Below are positions 32,219 through 43,062 of a stretch of 64,000 nucleotides of DNA, piece after piece. The translations under genes were made by a program, and so were the position numbers. Under the pieces are notes generated by a model. It worked only from the letters and a program-made list of their open reading frames with translations, was not told where the DNA came from and made no database searches. The DNA is from Phymatolithon calcareum (taxonomy: Eukaryota; Rhodophyta; Florideophyceae; Hapalidiales). The DNA lies in NCBI GenBank assembly GCA_977006965.1, contig OZ345364.1, positions 2,790,001-2,854,000 of the forward strand, written 5' to 3'. Every line of letters begins with the position of its first letter. The first letter of the stretch is position 1.

Positions 32219-33553
32219 ATGGGAAAAGATGGAGATTATATATCGAAGTTTAAAGATGTGGTAAGTAAGAATTTGAAGACTTATGAAACCCGGGGACGTG
32301 AGTTCCATACCGGGATGATTGAGTTTTTGAATTCGAAACTGGATGCTTCGCGCAATGAGCCACTGCGATGCGATACTAACGATTTATGGGAGGTAATTAC
32401 TAACGTGGTCGCCGGCAATTTACCGGCACCCGTAAGTAGTGGAAGTGAATACGATGACACTGAGCTGGAGGACGCGCGTAACGGTGATGCTAACAATCCG
32501 AAAAATGCAGATGCCTCCGAATCTGCAACTAATACTAGAGGAGGGCCATCCAACGCCGGGCCCTCTCGCAAAACCAAAACGCGCAAATCCAAAACCAGGG
32601 CGGGCCCATCCAACGCGGGCCCGTCGCGAGGACACAAAAAGAAAAAGAACTCTAAAAGAGGCCAGCCAAAAAGAGTTCAACTAGCGGAAAGCGAAAGCGA
32701 CGACAGCGGCGATAGCGACAGCAGCGAAGCGACACCGAACGTAGCCGATCTTGCGCAACAGATCAAGGTCCTTACTAACATGATAACCGGCGGCAATCCA
32801 CCACGCGGCCGGCGGACCTTTATCGAGAAAGCGAGAGCGCGTCAGAGGGGCAATCCAGACTCGAGCGATGATAGCTCCTCTGACGATGACGACAGTTATG
32901 ACGAACGCAGCCGGAAAAGCGAACGAAAGGGGCGAAAGCATCAGAAGCAGAGGCGCAAAAAGAAAGAATCTGATGACAGCTCCTCCGATGATTCCAGCAG
33001 TTCTGATGACTCATCCGGTTCAGACTACAGGAAACGTGATCGATCGTCGCGAAAGAAGCAGATGAAGCGGCGAGAAAAGCGGAAAATGGGGAAGTTCTGG
33101 AAAAAGAAAGAGGAGGAGCCGTACCATTTCAACCTACCCTTATGGAAGAGGGTCACCGACGAACGATTGCAATACTACTTCAGCCGCTGCCACACGATCA
33201 CCGATTTCGTGCGAACCCATGACTTTAAGACCGAACGGAACAAATATGAGAGCGAATCTATTGCAGCTGCCGTTGATTTGCTCATATCCGACCTCGGTAT
33301 GAAAAAGGCGAGGAAAAGCGATGCCGTGGAAGTCCTACTGCGTCGATTAGCGAAAGTCGAGCTGGCTGACCGTACCGGAAAGTGGGAAGTTGCTGCCCAC
33401 ATGTTTGAGGATCGAAACGAGGAAGGTGCGGTGGTCAGCCGCGAATTACGTGCCGCCCGCCGTGCAGCGCGACTCGAGCGTGAGCTTATGAAGCCCCTAG
33501 GAAAGAACCCCGACACAAAGAAAGAGGGTGCTGCTGGGGCTCGCAAAAATTAG
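32219..33553 (+). CDS. gag-like protein of the DIRS-like element
   Basis: Open frame from ATG 32219 to TAG 33551-33553, 444 residues; the frame is also open upstream to about 32129 without an ATG, so the true start is uncertain. Residues 1-90 are helical (SKFKDVVSKNLKTYETRG). The centre carries two GGPSNAGPSR-like repeats, Lys/Arg-rich segments and long Ser/Asp runs (DSSSDDSSSSDDSSGSD). The last 120 residues are a folded-looking domain with WKRVTDERLQYYFSRCHTIT and a charged C-terminus. Position before the pol remnant and its composition indicate a gag/nucleic-acid-binding role. No zinc knuckle is seen. It overlaps the next frame (33528 onward) by about 26 bp. Confidence 0.75.
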   Translation: MGKDGDYISKFKDVVSKNLKTYETRGREFHTGMIEFLNSKLDASRNEPLRCDTNDLWEVITNVVAGNLPAPVSSGSEYDDTELEDARNGDANNPKNADASESATNTRGGPSNAGPSRKTKTRKSKTRAGPSNAGPSRGHKKKKNSKRGQPKRVQLAESESDDSGDSDSSEATPNVADLAQQIKVLTNMITGGNPPRGRRTFIEKARARQRGNPDSSDDSSSDDDDSYDERSRKSERKGRKHQKQRRKKKESDDSSSDDSSSSDDSSGSDYRKRDRSSRKKQMKRREKRKMGKFWKKKEEEPYHFNLPLWKRVTDERLQYYFSRCHTITDFVRTHDFKTERNKYESESIAAAVDLLISDLGMKKARKSDAVEVLLRRLAKVELADRTGKWEVAAHMFEDRNEEGAVVSRELRAARRAARLERELMKPLGKNPDTKKEGAAGARKN

Positions 33554-34260
33554 TAGAACAAAAATGAAAAGATTTGTTACCGATGACCGACGTGAGTTAT
33601 TCCCCCTACCGATCAGGGGAATTAATGGCAGGACGAGTGGAAAAGGGCCTCGCCATAGGTCACGGATATGTGAGGAAAATGCCATACTGACGACCACCGC
33701 GCACGTACTAACCTGTCTCAATGCCCTCTCCAGGGGGCAGGTCGCCAGCATGGATGTACCCCTACTTTTCGACGACAAACTAACCACCAGTCAATCGGAA
33801 ATATGTTTTCAAGTGAGTGATTCATGTGACCAGGCGTTCCGCCGGCAACTATTGTCACGTGCGGACCAATGGGTGACAACGAGAGTACCACCAGAAAGCT
33901 CTACCTATTTAGCTGAGCGTTGTCAAACGAAGACTTGGATGGAGGCCTCAATATTATCGCTGACTTCTCACGGAGTGGCAGGAAGCGTCGAGCTGCTTGA
34001 CGCCCTGCCGCCGGAACTTGTTATGAAATATGATACACCTGAGAATGTTATAAAAGACCCAAGGGGTCTTAAGTGGTTTTTACGCAACAAATTGAACCTT
34101 GGAAAAAGGTTGGTAACTGGGGTTGACAATCAGGCGCTCATTGGGGCGCAAGAGAAAGGAAGATCGAATATCTTGCAGACAAGTGGCAGCTCTTACGTTG
34201 GCCGGAGACTTACATATAGAGAGCATATATATCAGAAGCGAGTTTAAACCCGCTGATGAA
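33528..34260 (+). pseudogene. pol remnant of the DIRS-like element: RNase H end, no reverse transcriptase
   Basis: A 239-codon frame ends at 34247. Its last part, VTGVDNQALIGAQEKGRSN, matches the Asp-containing DNQ...KGRS segment of DIRS-type RNase H. About 25 codons later, after a frame change near 34190-34210, the sequence reads YIRSEFKPADEPSW (about 34207-34254), the usual closing motif of this RNase H. No YxDD or other reverse transcriptase motif is present. Only about 700 bp lie between gag and this end, too little for an RT. An internal deletion around 33980-34030 is the simplest explanation, but the exact join is not visible. Confidence 0.65.
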
Positions 34261-35213
34261 CCGTCCTGGACGGTATGAGCTACTAGTTCTCCGAGTCGAC
34301 AAGAGCACCAAAAACCAATACGACCGTGGCCTGGCAGCCTTCATCAAATACTTGGAGGAAAAAGGGCTTGATTCATTTACCGATTTATCAAAAACTGAGG
34401 GGTACTTAATGGACTTCGCGGTTCATACGTATCATACTCGGAACAAAGCTGGACGACAATTAGTCGTCAATGCAATGTTAGCTGTTGAGCTGTACTTCCC
34501 AACGTTGCGGGGCAAAATGCAGGACCTTCGCGCCTCTCTCGAGGGGTGGGCAAAACATGTTCCTGTAAAGGCCCGTACAGTTATATCCGAACAATTGGCG
34601 AATGCGATCGCCTATGAACTCCTAAAACAAGGCCGTCCAGACATGGCTACTGCAATATTGGTCATATTTGATTGCTACTTACGATCTGCAGATGCCTCGA
34701 ATGCGAGGTGTCAAGACTTCATCTTTCTCGATCCTCCCCAGGGACCCAACCAAAATTACTATGGCGTATTGACGCTACCCAAAAACCAAACGTGGAACCA
34801 ACCAATCCGTGTTTGTTCGTGGACTACTAAATGCCGAGTTACTTCGACGACAGCAGGTCATTCGATCGAAGAATGGAACACAAAACGACAACAAGCTGTT
34901 CCGATTCTCAATGGCAACACTAAGAAAACGAATGAACCCGATTTTGGAAACATTCAACATCGACATTGGAGATACAAAACTACATGGACTTCGTTACGGT
35001 GGCGCAACCACGGATCATATGCACGGTCGACTGACGCGTGATGAAATTCAACTTCGTGGACGATGGGCGTCATCAAAGTCTATGCAACAATACCTTCAAC
35101 CCGATCAGGTTCACCATCAACTTCAAAACATTTCTCCTCAACTCCGACGACGTTTCGAACGGCGGTTAGCGCAACGATATAAGCTTTTCAACGTTTCGCC
35201 ACCACCAGAGTAA
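34256..35213 (+). pseudogene. tyrosine recombinase of the DIRS-like element, frameshifted
   Basis: The first frame (34256-35041) carries the N-terminal SAM-like domain (TKNQYDRGLAAFIKYLEEKG) and the first catalytic Arg in CYLRSADASNARCQDF. Near 34770-34810 the coding moves to the +1 frame, which runs to TAA at 35211-35213 and holds the other active-site residues: HGLRYGG (His and Arg of the H-x-x-R box), GRWAS (third His/Trp position) and the nucleophile Tyr in MQQYLQP. All catalytic residues survive, so a single indel is what separates this copy from an intact recombinase. The protein would catalyse integration of the circular element DNA. Confidence 0.85.
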
Positions 35214-35225
35214 AGGGGTGGCGGA

Positions 35226-35441
35226 GCCGATTCACCAAGGCCGAACCGAGACCAACGCGAACGCATTCGCTATGAGAGCTCTCATACTACATGGGACTCT
35301 ATGAGTGGATGTGGTCATGCGCGTGGCTGAGTGTGTAAGCAGTTTAGCTTAGATTGAAGAAAGGAATCTTCCCCCCTTACCTGCGACGACTATAGAGTGG
35401 CATATAAAACGAATCTTTTCACAAACAAGTATCAGAAAATA
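35226..35441 (+). repeat. split direct repeat B1
   Basis: 216 bp starting GCCGATTCACCAAGGCCG, repeated at 35655-35870 with about one mismatch (offset 429 bp throughout). It begins 12 bp after the recombinase stop. Confidence 0.93.
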
Positions 35442-35541
35442 TAGAGTTCTGCGAGCTTGCATAGCAGAACGGTATTTTCGGACTTGGGCGTGGAATGATT
35501 CGGATATTGCCGCCAAGTCTTGGGGGAGAGTTTTTGTGCGT
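35438..35541 (+). repeat. split direct repeat A2
   Basis: Copy of A1, directly abutting B1 with a few bases of overlap. Confidence 0.93.
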
Positions 35542-35654
35542 CCCGCCCTCCCATCCCTGTTTTCAGACAATTCAACTTCGTCTCTTTACGCATCGAGAAA
35601 TCACTTCACTACGCTCAATTCTCGAGCAAACTCAATTACAACCGCCTCGAACCC

Positions 35655-35870
35655 GCCGATTCACCAAGGCCGAACCGAGACCAACGCGAACGCATTCGCT
35701 ATGAGAGCTCTCATACTACATGGGACTCTATGAGTGGATGTGGTCATGCGCGTGGCTGAGTGTGTAAGCAGTTTAGCTTAGATTGAAGAAAGGAATCTTC
35801 CCCCCTTACCTGCGACGACTATAGACTGGCATATAAAACGAATCTTTTCACAAACAAGTATCAGAAAATA
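35655..35870 (+). repeat. split direct repeat B2, right end of element
   Basis: Copy of B1; identity stops after CAGAAAATA at 35870, which marks the element end. Confidence 0.93.
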
Positions 35871-38800
35871 GGGGAATCCTGGTCCTGGGTTCGAATTCAA
35901 GGTGTGCCTGCTTATCGTGAAGAGTTCGACACAGTTTACTCCTACATGTTTGTTCGTCGTGAAAATGTACGCGACGAGAAGAGACGGTAAATAAAAAAGC
36001 CCGAATACTTTCCGTCAGCCGCACTTCAAGTGTGCGTCGACATAACTAACGTCTACCCGTGCTGTATAAAACTCACTTGCGCTGAATCTAAACTCTTTAT
36101 GTGCATTCCCAGTAAACAGAACAAGCTTGAAAACAAATTTAGCAAAAACAAGGATGTGATATTCGTTAAAAAATTCGAGAATCTTTTCACGAATTAGCGA
36201 ATGAATTATTTGTGAACTCAATATTTATTCTCTATTTTCTATTTTACCAATTATTCATTAGATTCTTCGCGAAATAAACATTTGCAAATATTCATTCTGT
36301 TTCACGTTTAAAAATAAAACTTTAAAGCCCTTATGCATTCACATTCTCTTCACCAATAAAAAACACGCGAATAACTCGCGAACATAACTGGGCAAGATAC
36401 GTCTGATCGCTTCTTTGCTGCGCACGAGGCCACTGAAATAAGAAGCATGGAAAAACCGCGTGAAAGATCAATTTCTGTTGCAAACGACGGTACTGAGCAT
36501 GTATAGATGATACATGACGAGAAATTTACCGGACCATTGACTTCTGCGGGTGCCAGCATTGAGGAATTGGTATCGAGCTACGTTTACTGACAGCAGCGCA
36601 TTTCTACTTCGACTTTTGAAGACAACTACGTATGGAAGATATTACGGGCTGGAAATCCTGACCGCTCTCAGCGTCAGCAATTTGTGCTTGCCGAATACAA
36701 CTTTTTCATGATTTTTTTCCAGTTTATAGTTGAATGAAAGCTTGAACAAACCTTCGGAAACCCTTTCACACATGGTCTGCACGACGGAGTTACGCTCAGA
36801 AACTATAAGGGCTACTAGAGTCTTGCCATGAAATTCATCGATAATGAACGGGTTTGAGGAATAGTCGTTTGTATTGGCTTCAAATCGAAGCCAGCGAGAG
36901 CAGACGGCACGTTTGACGGGACTCGCGCTTCAGTTTCTGTGCTCTAAGATACCACAATGACAAATCTCGTTGTGAGAGGAGCCAAGGATTTCATTGCGGC
37001 AATGCGGCCCGACCACGCGGCAGTTGGTGTGGCATAGCACTTTGGACTCGAATCAGAGACATGCGGTATGCGTAATAGAGACAAACTGGAGTCTTCTGCC
37101 ATCGGAAGGTTGTTTTGGGAACAATACGAATGCTCAGTGATTAGCACTTTTCGGCAGGACGATGTGCTTATTAACAAAGCACATAGAATGGGTAAGCACT
37201 ATTCTACCACATTGCTTTGATGAAGATGGCAAGAATATTGGAAACGTCCTTCTCGTACGGATGATAAAGGCCGCTGTGCTGCGCAAAATTGTGGAGTCCA
37301 ACGCTACTATCATACTCTCGATTTCCTATAAAACTAGCTCCCTTCAAATTTTCATTACAGCTCGCATTTACAGCAAGCTCTTACAGATAGCATTACAGTC
37401 ATTACAGTATCGTAGGTTTCGATACGTACTTGCACCATGAACGATCACCAAGGATAAGCCATAGAACCACTACTTACAGCTGCTTACATCGTACTACTTA
37501 CAGCTTACATGTGCTTACACTGATGTCTACGCTGCTGTTAACGCTTGCGACTCACTGTACTTTGACCAAAGAGTACTGCAAGAGGGGGAGAGACGATCAT
37601 TTTATTGCATTGAGGCCACAGGCTCTTGGTCTCAGATAAGGAAAAAGGTCCTCGTAATATCTACCCGGCGCCGATTGATAGACTCTGCGTTGAGTTGGAA
37701 GGATCCTGTGTTGGGGCCGGTACGGACGTATTGTCTTTCAGCCTGTGATCAGGCAAGTGAAGAGTTAATGGCGCCCTCAAAATCTGACCGGTACATCCAT
37801 GAAGGGCCATCGGAGCTCCTAGAAAGAGAGGATTACTTTCGCAAATGGCAATGAAAAATTTGAAAAAAATGAGTTCATTTCCTTCCGCGCGCTCAGCGTT
37901 GTGGAACTCGACGGAGGTTCACATGCTGTTGAAGTACGCCTTTGCACACCAGTTAGTCGTGGTGACTGCTGGTTTCCCAGAAAGGGTACAGGGCATAGCG
38001 CGACGCCTACTCTGGCCACTTCTCTCCGTGCGCTCCCAAGAGAGAACTGAGAAGACAAAACCTTGATGATACTCCTTCCGATTGCTTTCCGCTCAATCGA
38101 GTGCTCGGGGGCTGCCGTACATATACCGTTTCGAATCGGGACGCCGGCACTGGACGATGAAGTGTCGACCATTGAGAGTCTGTCATACTGTCTCCGAATT
38201 TACTCGACAGTTGTGAAAAAACAGTCAACACTGTGCCAAACGGAGCCACCTGAGATCCCTTGTTTCCTGTCTTCTCGAGAGTCATGTTTCTAGACATTGA
38301 ACTTGCGACAATTACCGCGCCAGAAGTCCAACATAGAGGCCTAGATATCAGGCTCCGCTCTGGTGCCCATATGCCGTTTTGCGCATTACCCGAGAAAGCT
38401 TCTCGCAGGCCTCTGTTGAACTCGACGGCAAAGGCCACGGTTGAAGATATTCTCTTTCTATTCCGTCTCCGTTGAAATGCATATTTCTCTCTCAAAATTC
38501 ATTCTAAACTCGCATCGTGGTGGAGCTATTACTTAGAAAACTCCTTTTTCTACTCATCAACACCATGCTACCTTTTCTTACAATGCCTCTTCCATCTGTT
38601 AGAGGGTACGTTTCCTCTCGAACTGTACAAGGGTAACCGCAAAAGTTGATGAGGGTCGCGTAAGAGCTTCGACGTTGTGCGAGGGCCAAGATGTACGAGT
38701 CCTCAAGGTGGTTCTGCCGCGTTTCGATGAGCTATATTGGAACGCTTCGACTCAGCCGTGTGCTCAGGGTACCAGAATGTATGTGTAATTGCATCATGAT

Positions 38801-39479
38801 GGTTTTAGAGAGAGAAAAATTCGCAAATGCACGAGAGAAGTTTGTTCACATTCAGTTCACATTCAGTTCATTATAATTTCTTTTCGATAATATTCATTCA
38901 TTTTCATTTCGCTCACAATATTTAATCAAAATATTCAAGTCGAATGCCAACGTCCTTACCAGAAGCTCCATCTCCAGAATAGATACGTTTCCTTAGGAAG
39001 AAATTGCAAAATTTGAAACATCAAATGGACACGAAGTTTAAAGAAAATTCTTTCGACCTAGCGCAGACTTCGTTAAAATTCCAGACATTCCCCACTGCTT
39101 CGGAACCAAACCTTGTACTGAGATTCCAATACTACTCTTCAAGGGCAACAAATTTCGACATCAAACGTATTTCTTGGTTCCAACAGCTGTGACCTGAAGC
39201 CGCATGGTTCGAGATGAGTACGTAGGTACAGTTCTGAAGAAAATACCACACAATATTGACTCTGAAATGTTCCTAAGCATCGCGCTGTGCCAAGGAGTAC
39301 CGGTTTCTGAACTGATATAATTTTTATCCGAAGATCACTCACTTAAGCTCTATTTTAAATGATGACTGATGAAAGGCCTATGCATGGTGCACTGGGAGCT
39401 ATTTAGGAAATGCATTTCATGTCAATTCGGTCCGCCGGTTCGGTAGACTGGCCCGGCTAGGCCCCTTTTGCTCTTGAGA
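35871..39479. other. long gene-poor stretch
   Basis: No gene is recognised. An AT-rich patch at 36140-36400 has CGCGAA / TTCGCG-type short words. Minus-strand frames at 37819-38172 and 38007-38495 (117 and 162 codons) overlap in different frames and have no recognised domain. A plus-strand patch at about 36957-37190 (NLVVRGAKDFIAAMRPDHAA) is mildly protein-like. At 38892-38908 there is a short ATTCATTCATTTTCATT, the reverse complement of a little more than one unit of the satellite at 51403. Confidence 0.4.
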
Positions 39480-40290
39480 TCTACGGCAGTTGAAGATGTC
39501 AATCCCTCCTGGAGGGCCAAATTCAACTCCTCCAAGTCGACATTAAACAACTGCAAACAGTTTCCCAACGTCTTATCTGTCCTCCAAAATACGTTTTACA
39601 ATCATCCCCGGTACGTCGATGTCCTCCGTCTTATTCCCCAGGAAGGTCACTTCCTTGATCAAAAATTCAAGCTCCGCGAACTAGCCCCGAACAATTACAG
39701 AAACTCCACAAACTCGCCCCGAACAACTACAGACACTTTCCTCACACCTTCTCCGTTCTCCGAAACACGTTTTGCAATCATCCCCGGCATGTTGATGTCC
39801 TCTTTCTTCTTCCCCAGGAAGGTCACTACCTTGCCCAAAAATTTAAACACAACTACAAACTCCTTCCCCACGCCCTCCTCGTCTTTCACAACTGCTTGGT
39901 GCTCATAACCCTCTTGTCTATGTCCCCCATCTTCTTCCCCAGGGAGGTCACTACCTTGACCGAATATTTAAACTTCGCAGATTTTCCTCGAACAACTGCA
40001 AACCGTTTCCCCACATCTTCCTCGTCCTTCAAAACATGTTTTGAACTCGTTCCCATCATAACGCTGTCCTTCTTTTCCATTCTCGATGGTTTGGTGAATG
40101 GGCACTGACCTTGATGGAATGAGAAACTGGTTCACTTTCTGCCACAGTTTTACAAAAGCTTTTCCGACGTATTCAGGAATCTATAAAACGGATTCCGAGA
40201 TCATTTCGGTCATGTTCGTGTCGCGCGTTTTCTTCCCCGGACAAGTGACTACGTTGACCAAAAACTTAAAGTCGTTATTTTCTCCGTTAA
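39480..40290 (-). repeat. degenerate tandem repeat that reads as a repeated peptide
   Basis: The block CCCCAGGAAGGTCACTACCTTG recurs in variant form at 39636, 39812, 39937 and 40235, with a weaker unit near 40070; spacing is 125-176 bp. On the minus strand the units read as related peptides: FLGKVVTFLGKKKEDINMPG in one and VKVVTSLGKKMGDIDKR in another, preceded by VGK(E/R)F(V/A)VV. Units differ by indels, so no single frame spans the array. This looks like the remains of a gene encoding about 45-residue internal repeats. No family is recognised. Confidence 0.6.
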
Positions 40291-40743
40291 AATCACGAAG
40301 ATCTCCGCGCAGACTACATATCGCGATAAACAGAGCCATCAGAGACCAAAAATTCCTTTTGCCTCGGTGATGGTCATCGTTTGTGCCAGCAGAGCGTCTA
40401 AACCGAACGATGATCTTCTAGCTTGAAGTCGAAATTCGACCATGTTGCAGAGCGATATTATTAAATAGTTTCCGGGTGAATATTATGGTGCAAGTTCCCG
40501 TTTATTCAGACATGCGGGCTTTTACCGTTAGAGGAGACTTGATACGAGCTTTTTAACAATTCCAGGAGCTCAACTGTTCGCGAACGGGCATGGTTCGCCA
40601 GAACACAACCAATATACGCAAAAATAATTAAGAAACAGGAACATAAAATTTTTATAGCATAGAAGTCGTAAAAGTACTGTAATCCTATTTTTTAATTTTT
40701 TGTGAGCACAGCGCCCGACTTCTGGCACACGGACCTCCCGCTA

Positions 40744-40822
40744 GCGCAGAGTTACGCGCTTGGTACAGATATCTTCGACGTTATTTGACCTTTCGAACAG
40801 TACCAAGCGCATATCTCCGCGC
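40744..40822. repeat. fold-back element, copy A
   Basis: Arms GAGTTACGCGCTTGGTAC (left) and GTACCAAGCGCATATCTC (right), extended by GCGC on both sides, spacer about 33 bp containing ACCTTTCGAACAG. Related to copy B at 40995-41109 in both arms and spacer. Just to the right lies another small palindrome, GCGCGAAC...GTTCGCGC. Confidence 0.75.
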
Positions 40823-40994
40823 GAACGGCAATTGTTCGCGCTGAAAACCGTGGAATCATTCTAAAATATATGTACAGAATAGAATTCTAAATTTAAATTG
40901 ACAACTTAACCCAAAAACGTGGGCACCTATTTGGCCCGCCAAAAGTTGAAATCCTGTTTGCTATATATTTTTGGCGAGACTCCGCGGTTTTCGG

Positions 40995-41109
40995 CTCACC
41001 AACTTCTCGTTCCTGCACAATTACGCCCTTGGTACCGATCGCTTCGTCTTTATGAGACCTTTCGAACGGTACGAAGCGCGTAACTCTGCACGATCGGCAA
41101 GTTGGTGCG
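40995..41109. repeat. fold-back element, copy B
   Basis: Arms of about 41 bp (CACCAACTTCTCGTTC...CCCTTGGTAC and its near complement ending CAAGTTGGTG), about 80 percent complementary, with a spacer containing ACCTTTCGAACG shared with copy A. A third, partial relative (AGTACCGGGCGCATAACTG) is at about 59111-59140. Confidence 0.75.
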
Positions 41110-42225
41110 TCAGATCCGCGCGCTACGTGCAATATCAATTCAAATATTTTTGCATGAATGGGCCGTACATACGGCTATCAGACTTGTTCGTTCCGAGAAT
41201 CATCGAACAGTGCGGTTTTGAGCAATGGGGAAAACCGCGTTATTACATGAGCGCGCGACTCCGGCTGCTCCCACCGCTTTTGCCTGTGCTAGTCTAAGGA
41301 TTTCAATCACCAATTTACAGAACCTCGAAGTTTTTCTATCATAGCTCCATCAGAAAGTGGGCTAGAACCCATGCAATGTAAACAATTGTATCAGTGCTTT
41401 TAGAATTTCATTGATACTTCTTCCAGACTGCATTCGGTGTGGAACCGTCGAATATAGGTAGGATAGAATGACAGATGTTTTATCCATGGCAGCAGTAGTA
41501 CGATCCATGGCTGGAAAAAAAGAATTATCTCACCTCATAAAAACAACATTTGTATCAGTGCGTAGAATTTCAATGATACTGTCGACCATAGTTTTGCAGA
41601 TCAACAGCCCGACAGCTACTCACTGGTTATTTGGAATACGTGAAGATTTCTATTTGACAGAACATTGTGGCACAGGTAGGAAACAAAAGCACAATCGGGG
41701 AAATTCCCGGCCCAGGGCATCCTGCGCCGGACCCACCCGCAGTCAACGGGCTCGTGCTTGTCATCTATATTCAACAATTGCTTCCGCAGTTGTTCTCTCT
41801 CTGGTAACAGCTCTTCTTTTCATGCTACTGTGAACTTTCACAAACGCAACCATACTGCTGGGCGTACGCCAAGACAGTACTGTCGGGGGTGAAAAAGAAT
41901 TTCAAGCATTCGTTCAAGACATGGATTCGCCCAACCAATTCAGTGTTTGATGTGCATCTTCTAAAGATAGAAGCAACGGACGATATTTAAGAACATTCTA
42001 ACTTTCTCCCCTTCCACGAAATCGACTCCATGAAGTTGCGATCCCTGTTCATGTTGAACATGAGTGGCAGGTGTGTCAAAGAACGATGGGGGCTTTAACA
42101 TATGTGAAGCTGTTTCACGTATTAAGAACTGAGAGTTCTTGTTTCTTGGCTTATACGGCAAAGCGTCCTTGGTCGTAAACTCGAAATTCGTGGCATTAGG
42201 TCGCATTGAATAGGAAGAGAGCATG
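41110..42225. other. gene-free stretch
   Basis: Only a small duplication is seen: TTGTATCAGTGC..TAGAATTTCA(T/A)TGATACT at about 41386-41418 and 41550-41580. No gene is recognised. Confidence 0.4.
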
Positions 42226-42754
42226 TCATTGAGTAAGAGAGCTGTTGAGATATTGAATTGCGCAAGATTTCGAATAGTTACCTCGAGGTACTAAATCAAT
42301 TTCAGCTTGTGCAACTTCAATCAGACTCGACAGCTTAGCCATGTTGGCGGGGTTTTTAAAATGTGTGCAAAGATCATAAAAAAACTGTATGTGCAGCATC
42401 AAGGTCGTCAGGTGATAGATTGATGACAAGCCCGTATCGGTCAACTTTCGTAGCAGGATTCTTTTTAGATGAAACTTGTCTTGCAAACAGTATGGAGTCA
42501 ACTGCCTCGCCCACGATCGATAAAAGTTTGAGTTGGAGAATGTCCTTACCCAAAATATATGACTTCTGGTCACTTCTGGAGTCCCCAAAAACAAATTCGG
42601 ACGTACGAGTATCGAAGTCACATATCTGCTCCGAATGCATTTCGTTCAGTTTTTCCATTAAGAGATTCATTTCAGAATCTCCTGGCGGCGAGTTCATGAG
42701 AGCAATATTTTCGTCAGATACGAAGACCTTTTTCGAAGGTTCGGCTTCGTCCAA
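42226..42754 (-). pseudogene. unrecognised minus-strand protein relic with a frameshift
   Basis: The first part (42754 to 42374) reads MDEAEPSKKVFVSDENIALM and continues acidic and helical to SPDDLDAAHTVFL. The protein-like reading resumes in another frame as YDLCTHFKNPANMAKLSSLI with EVAQAEIDL, ending near 42226. Composition is protein-like but I recognise no family. It lies just left of the dead Helitron and on the opposite strand, so it could be captured cargo or an unrelated relic. Confidence 0.35.
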
Positions 42755-42840
42755 TTGTCATGCTGCTATTTCTGAGCTTCTCCGGCGCTGTAATCTCGGT
42801 GCTCTGATGGAGCTCAAAAGAAACGTCGCAGAACTACGCT

Positions 42841-42895
42841 GCGTAACCAAACTCTCGCAGTACACTTCAAGTGTACTACGAGAGTTTAGTGACGC
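42841..42895. repeat. 55-nt palindrome
   Basis: Centre AGTACACTTCAAGTGTACT, outer arms AAACTCTCG / CGAGAGTTT and GCGT / ACGC; four mismatched pairs in total, no loop. Confidence 0.85.
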
Positions 42896-43062
42896 AAGGT
42901 ACTACCCACCGCGAAAATGCAGTTGATCAGAAAATCATAACGTTGTGTAAAAATCTCGACCCAGGTTGTAGAAGAGATCACTGTGAAGCAGAAGTCTCAT
43001 GGGAACCTCAAATTATAACTCTCCATCTACAATCATTACATAACTAATATTTAGAAACTAGG

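Larger units (their letters stand above)
31199..35870 (+). mobile_element. DIRS/PAT-like tyrosine-recombinase retroelement with split direct repeats
   Basis: The layout is A1 (31199-31302), an interior with a gag-like ORF, an RNase H remnant and a tyrosine recombinase, then B1 (35226-35441), A2 (35438-35541), a 113-bp spacer and B2 (35655-35870). Split direct repeats in this order are the hallmark of PAT/Ngaro-type DIRS-order elements, which integrate through a circular intermediate and make no target duplication. The internal B1-A2 junction (CAGAAAATATAGAG) is exactly what joining the right end (B2) to the left end (A1) in a circle would give. The 4.67-kb copy lacks space for a reverse transcriptase and its recombinase is frameshifted, so it is defective. 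Confidence 0.85.

Noticed and set aside
35880-35905. tRNA-like B box (GGTTCGAATTC) near the right end of the DIRS-like element
   Set aside because: No matching A box, acceptor stem or anticodon arm could be drawn around it.
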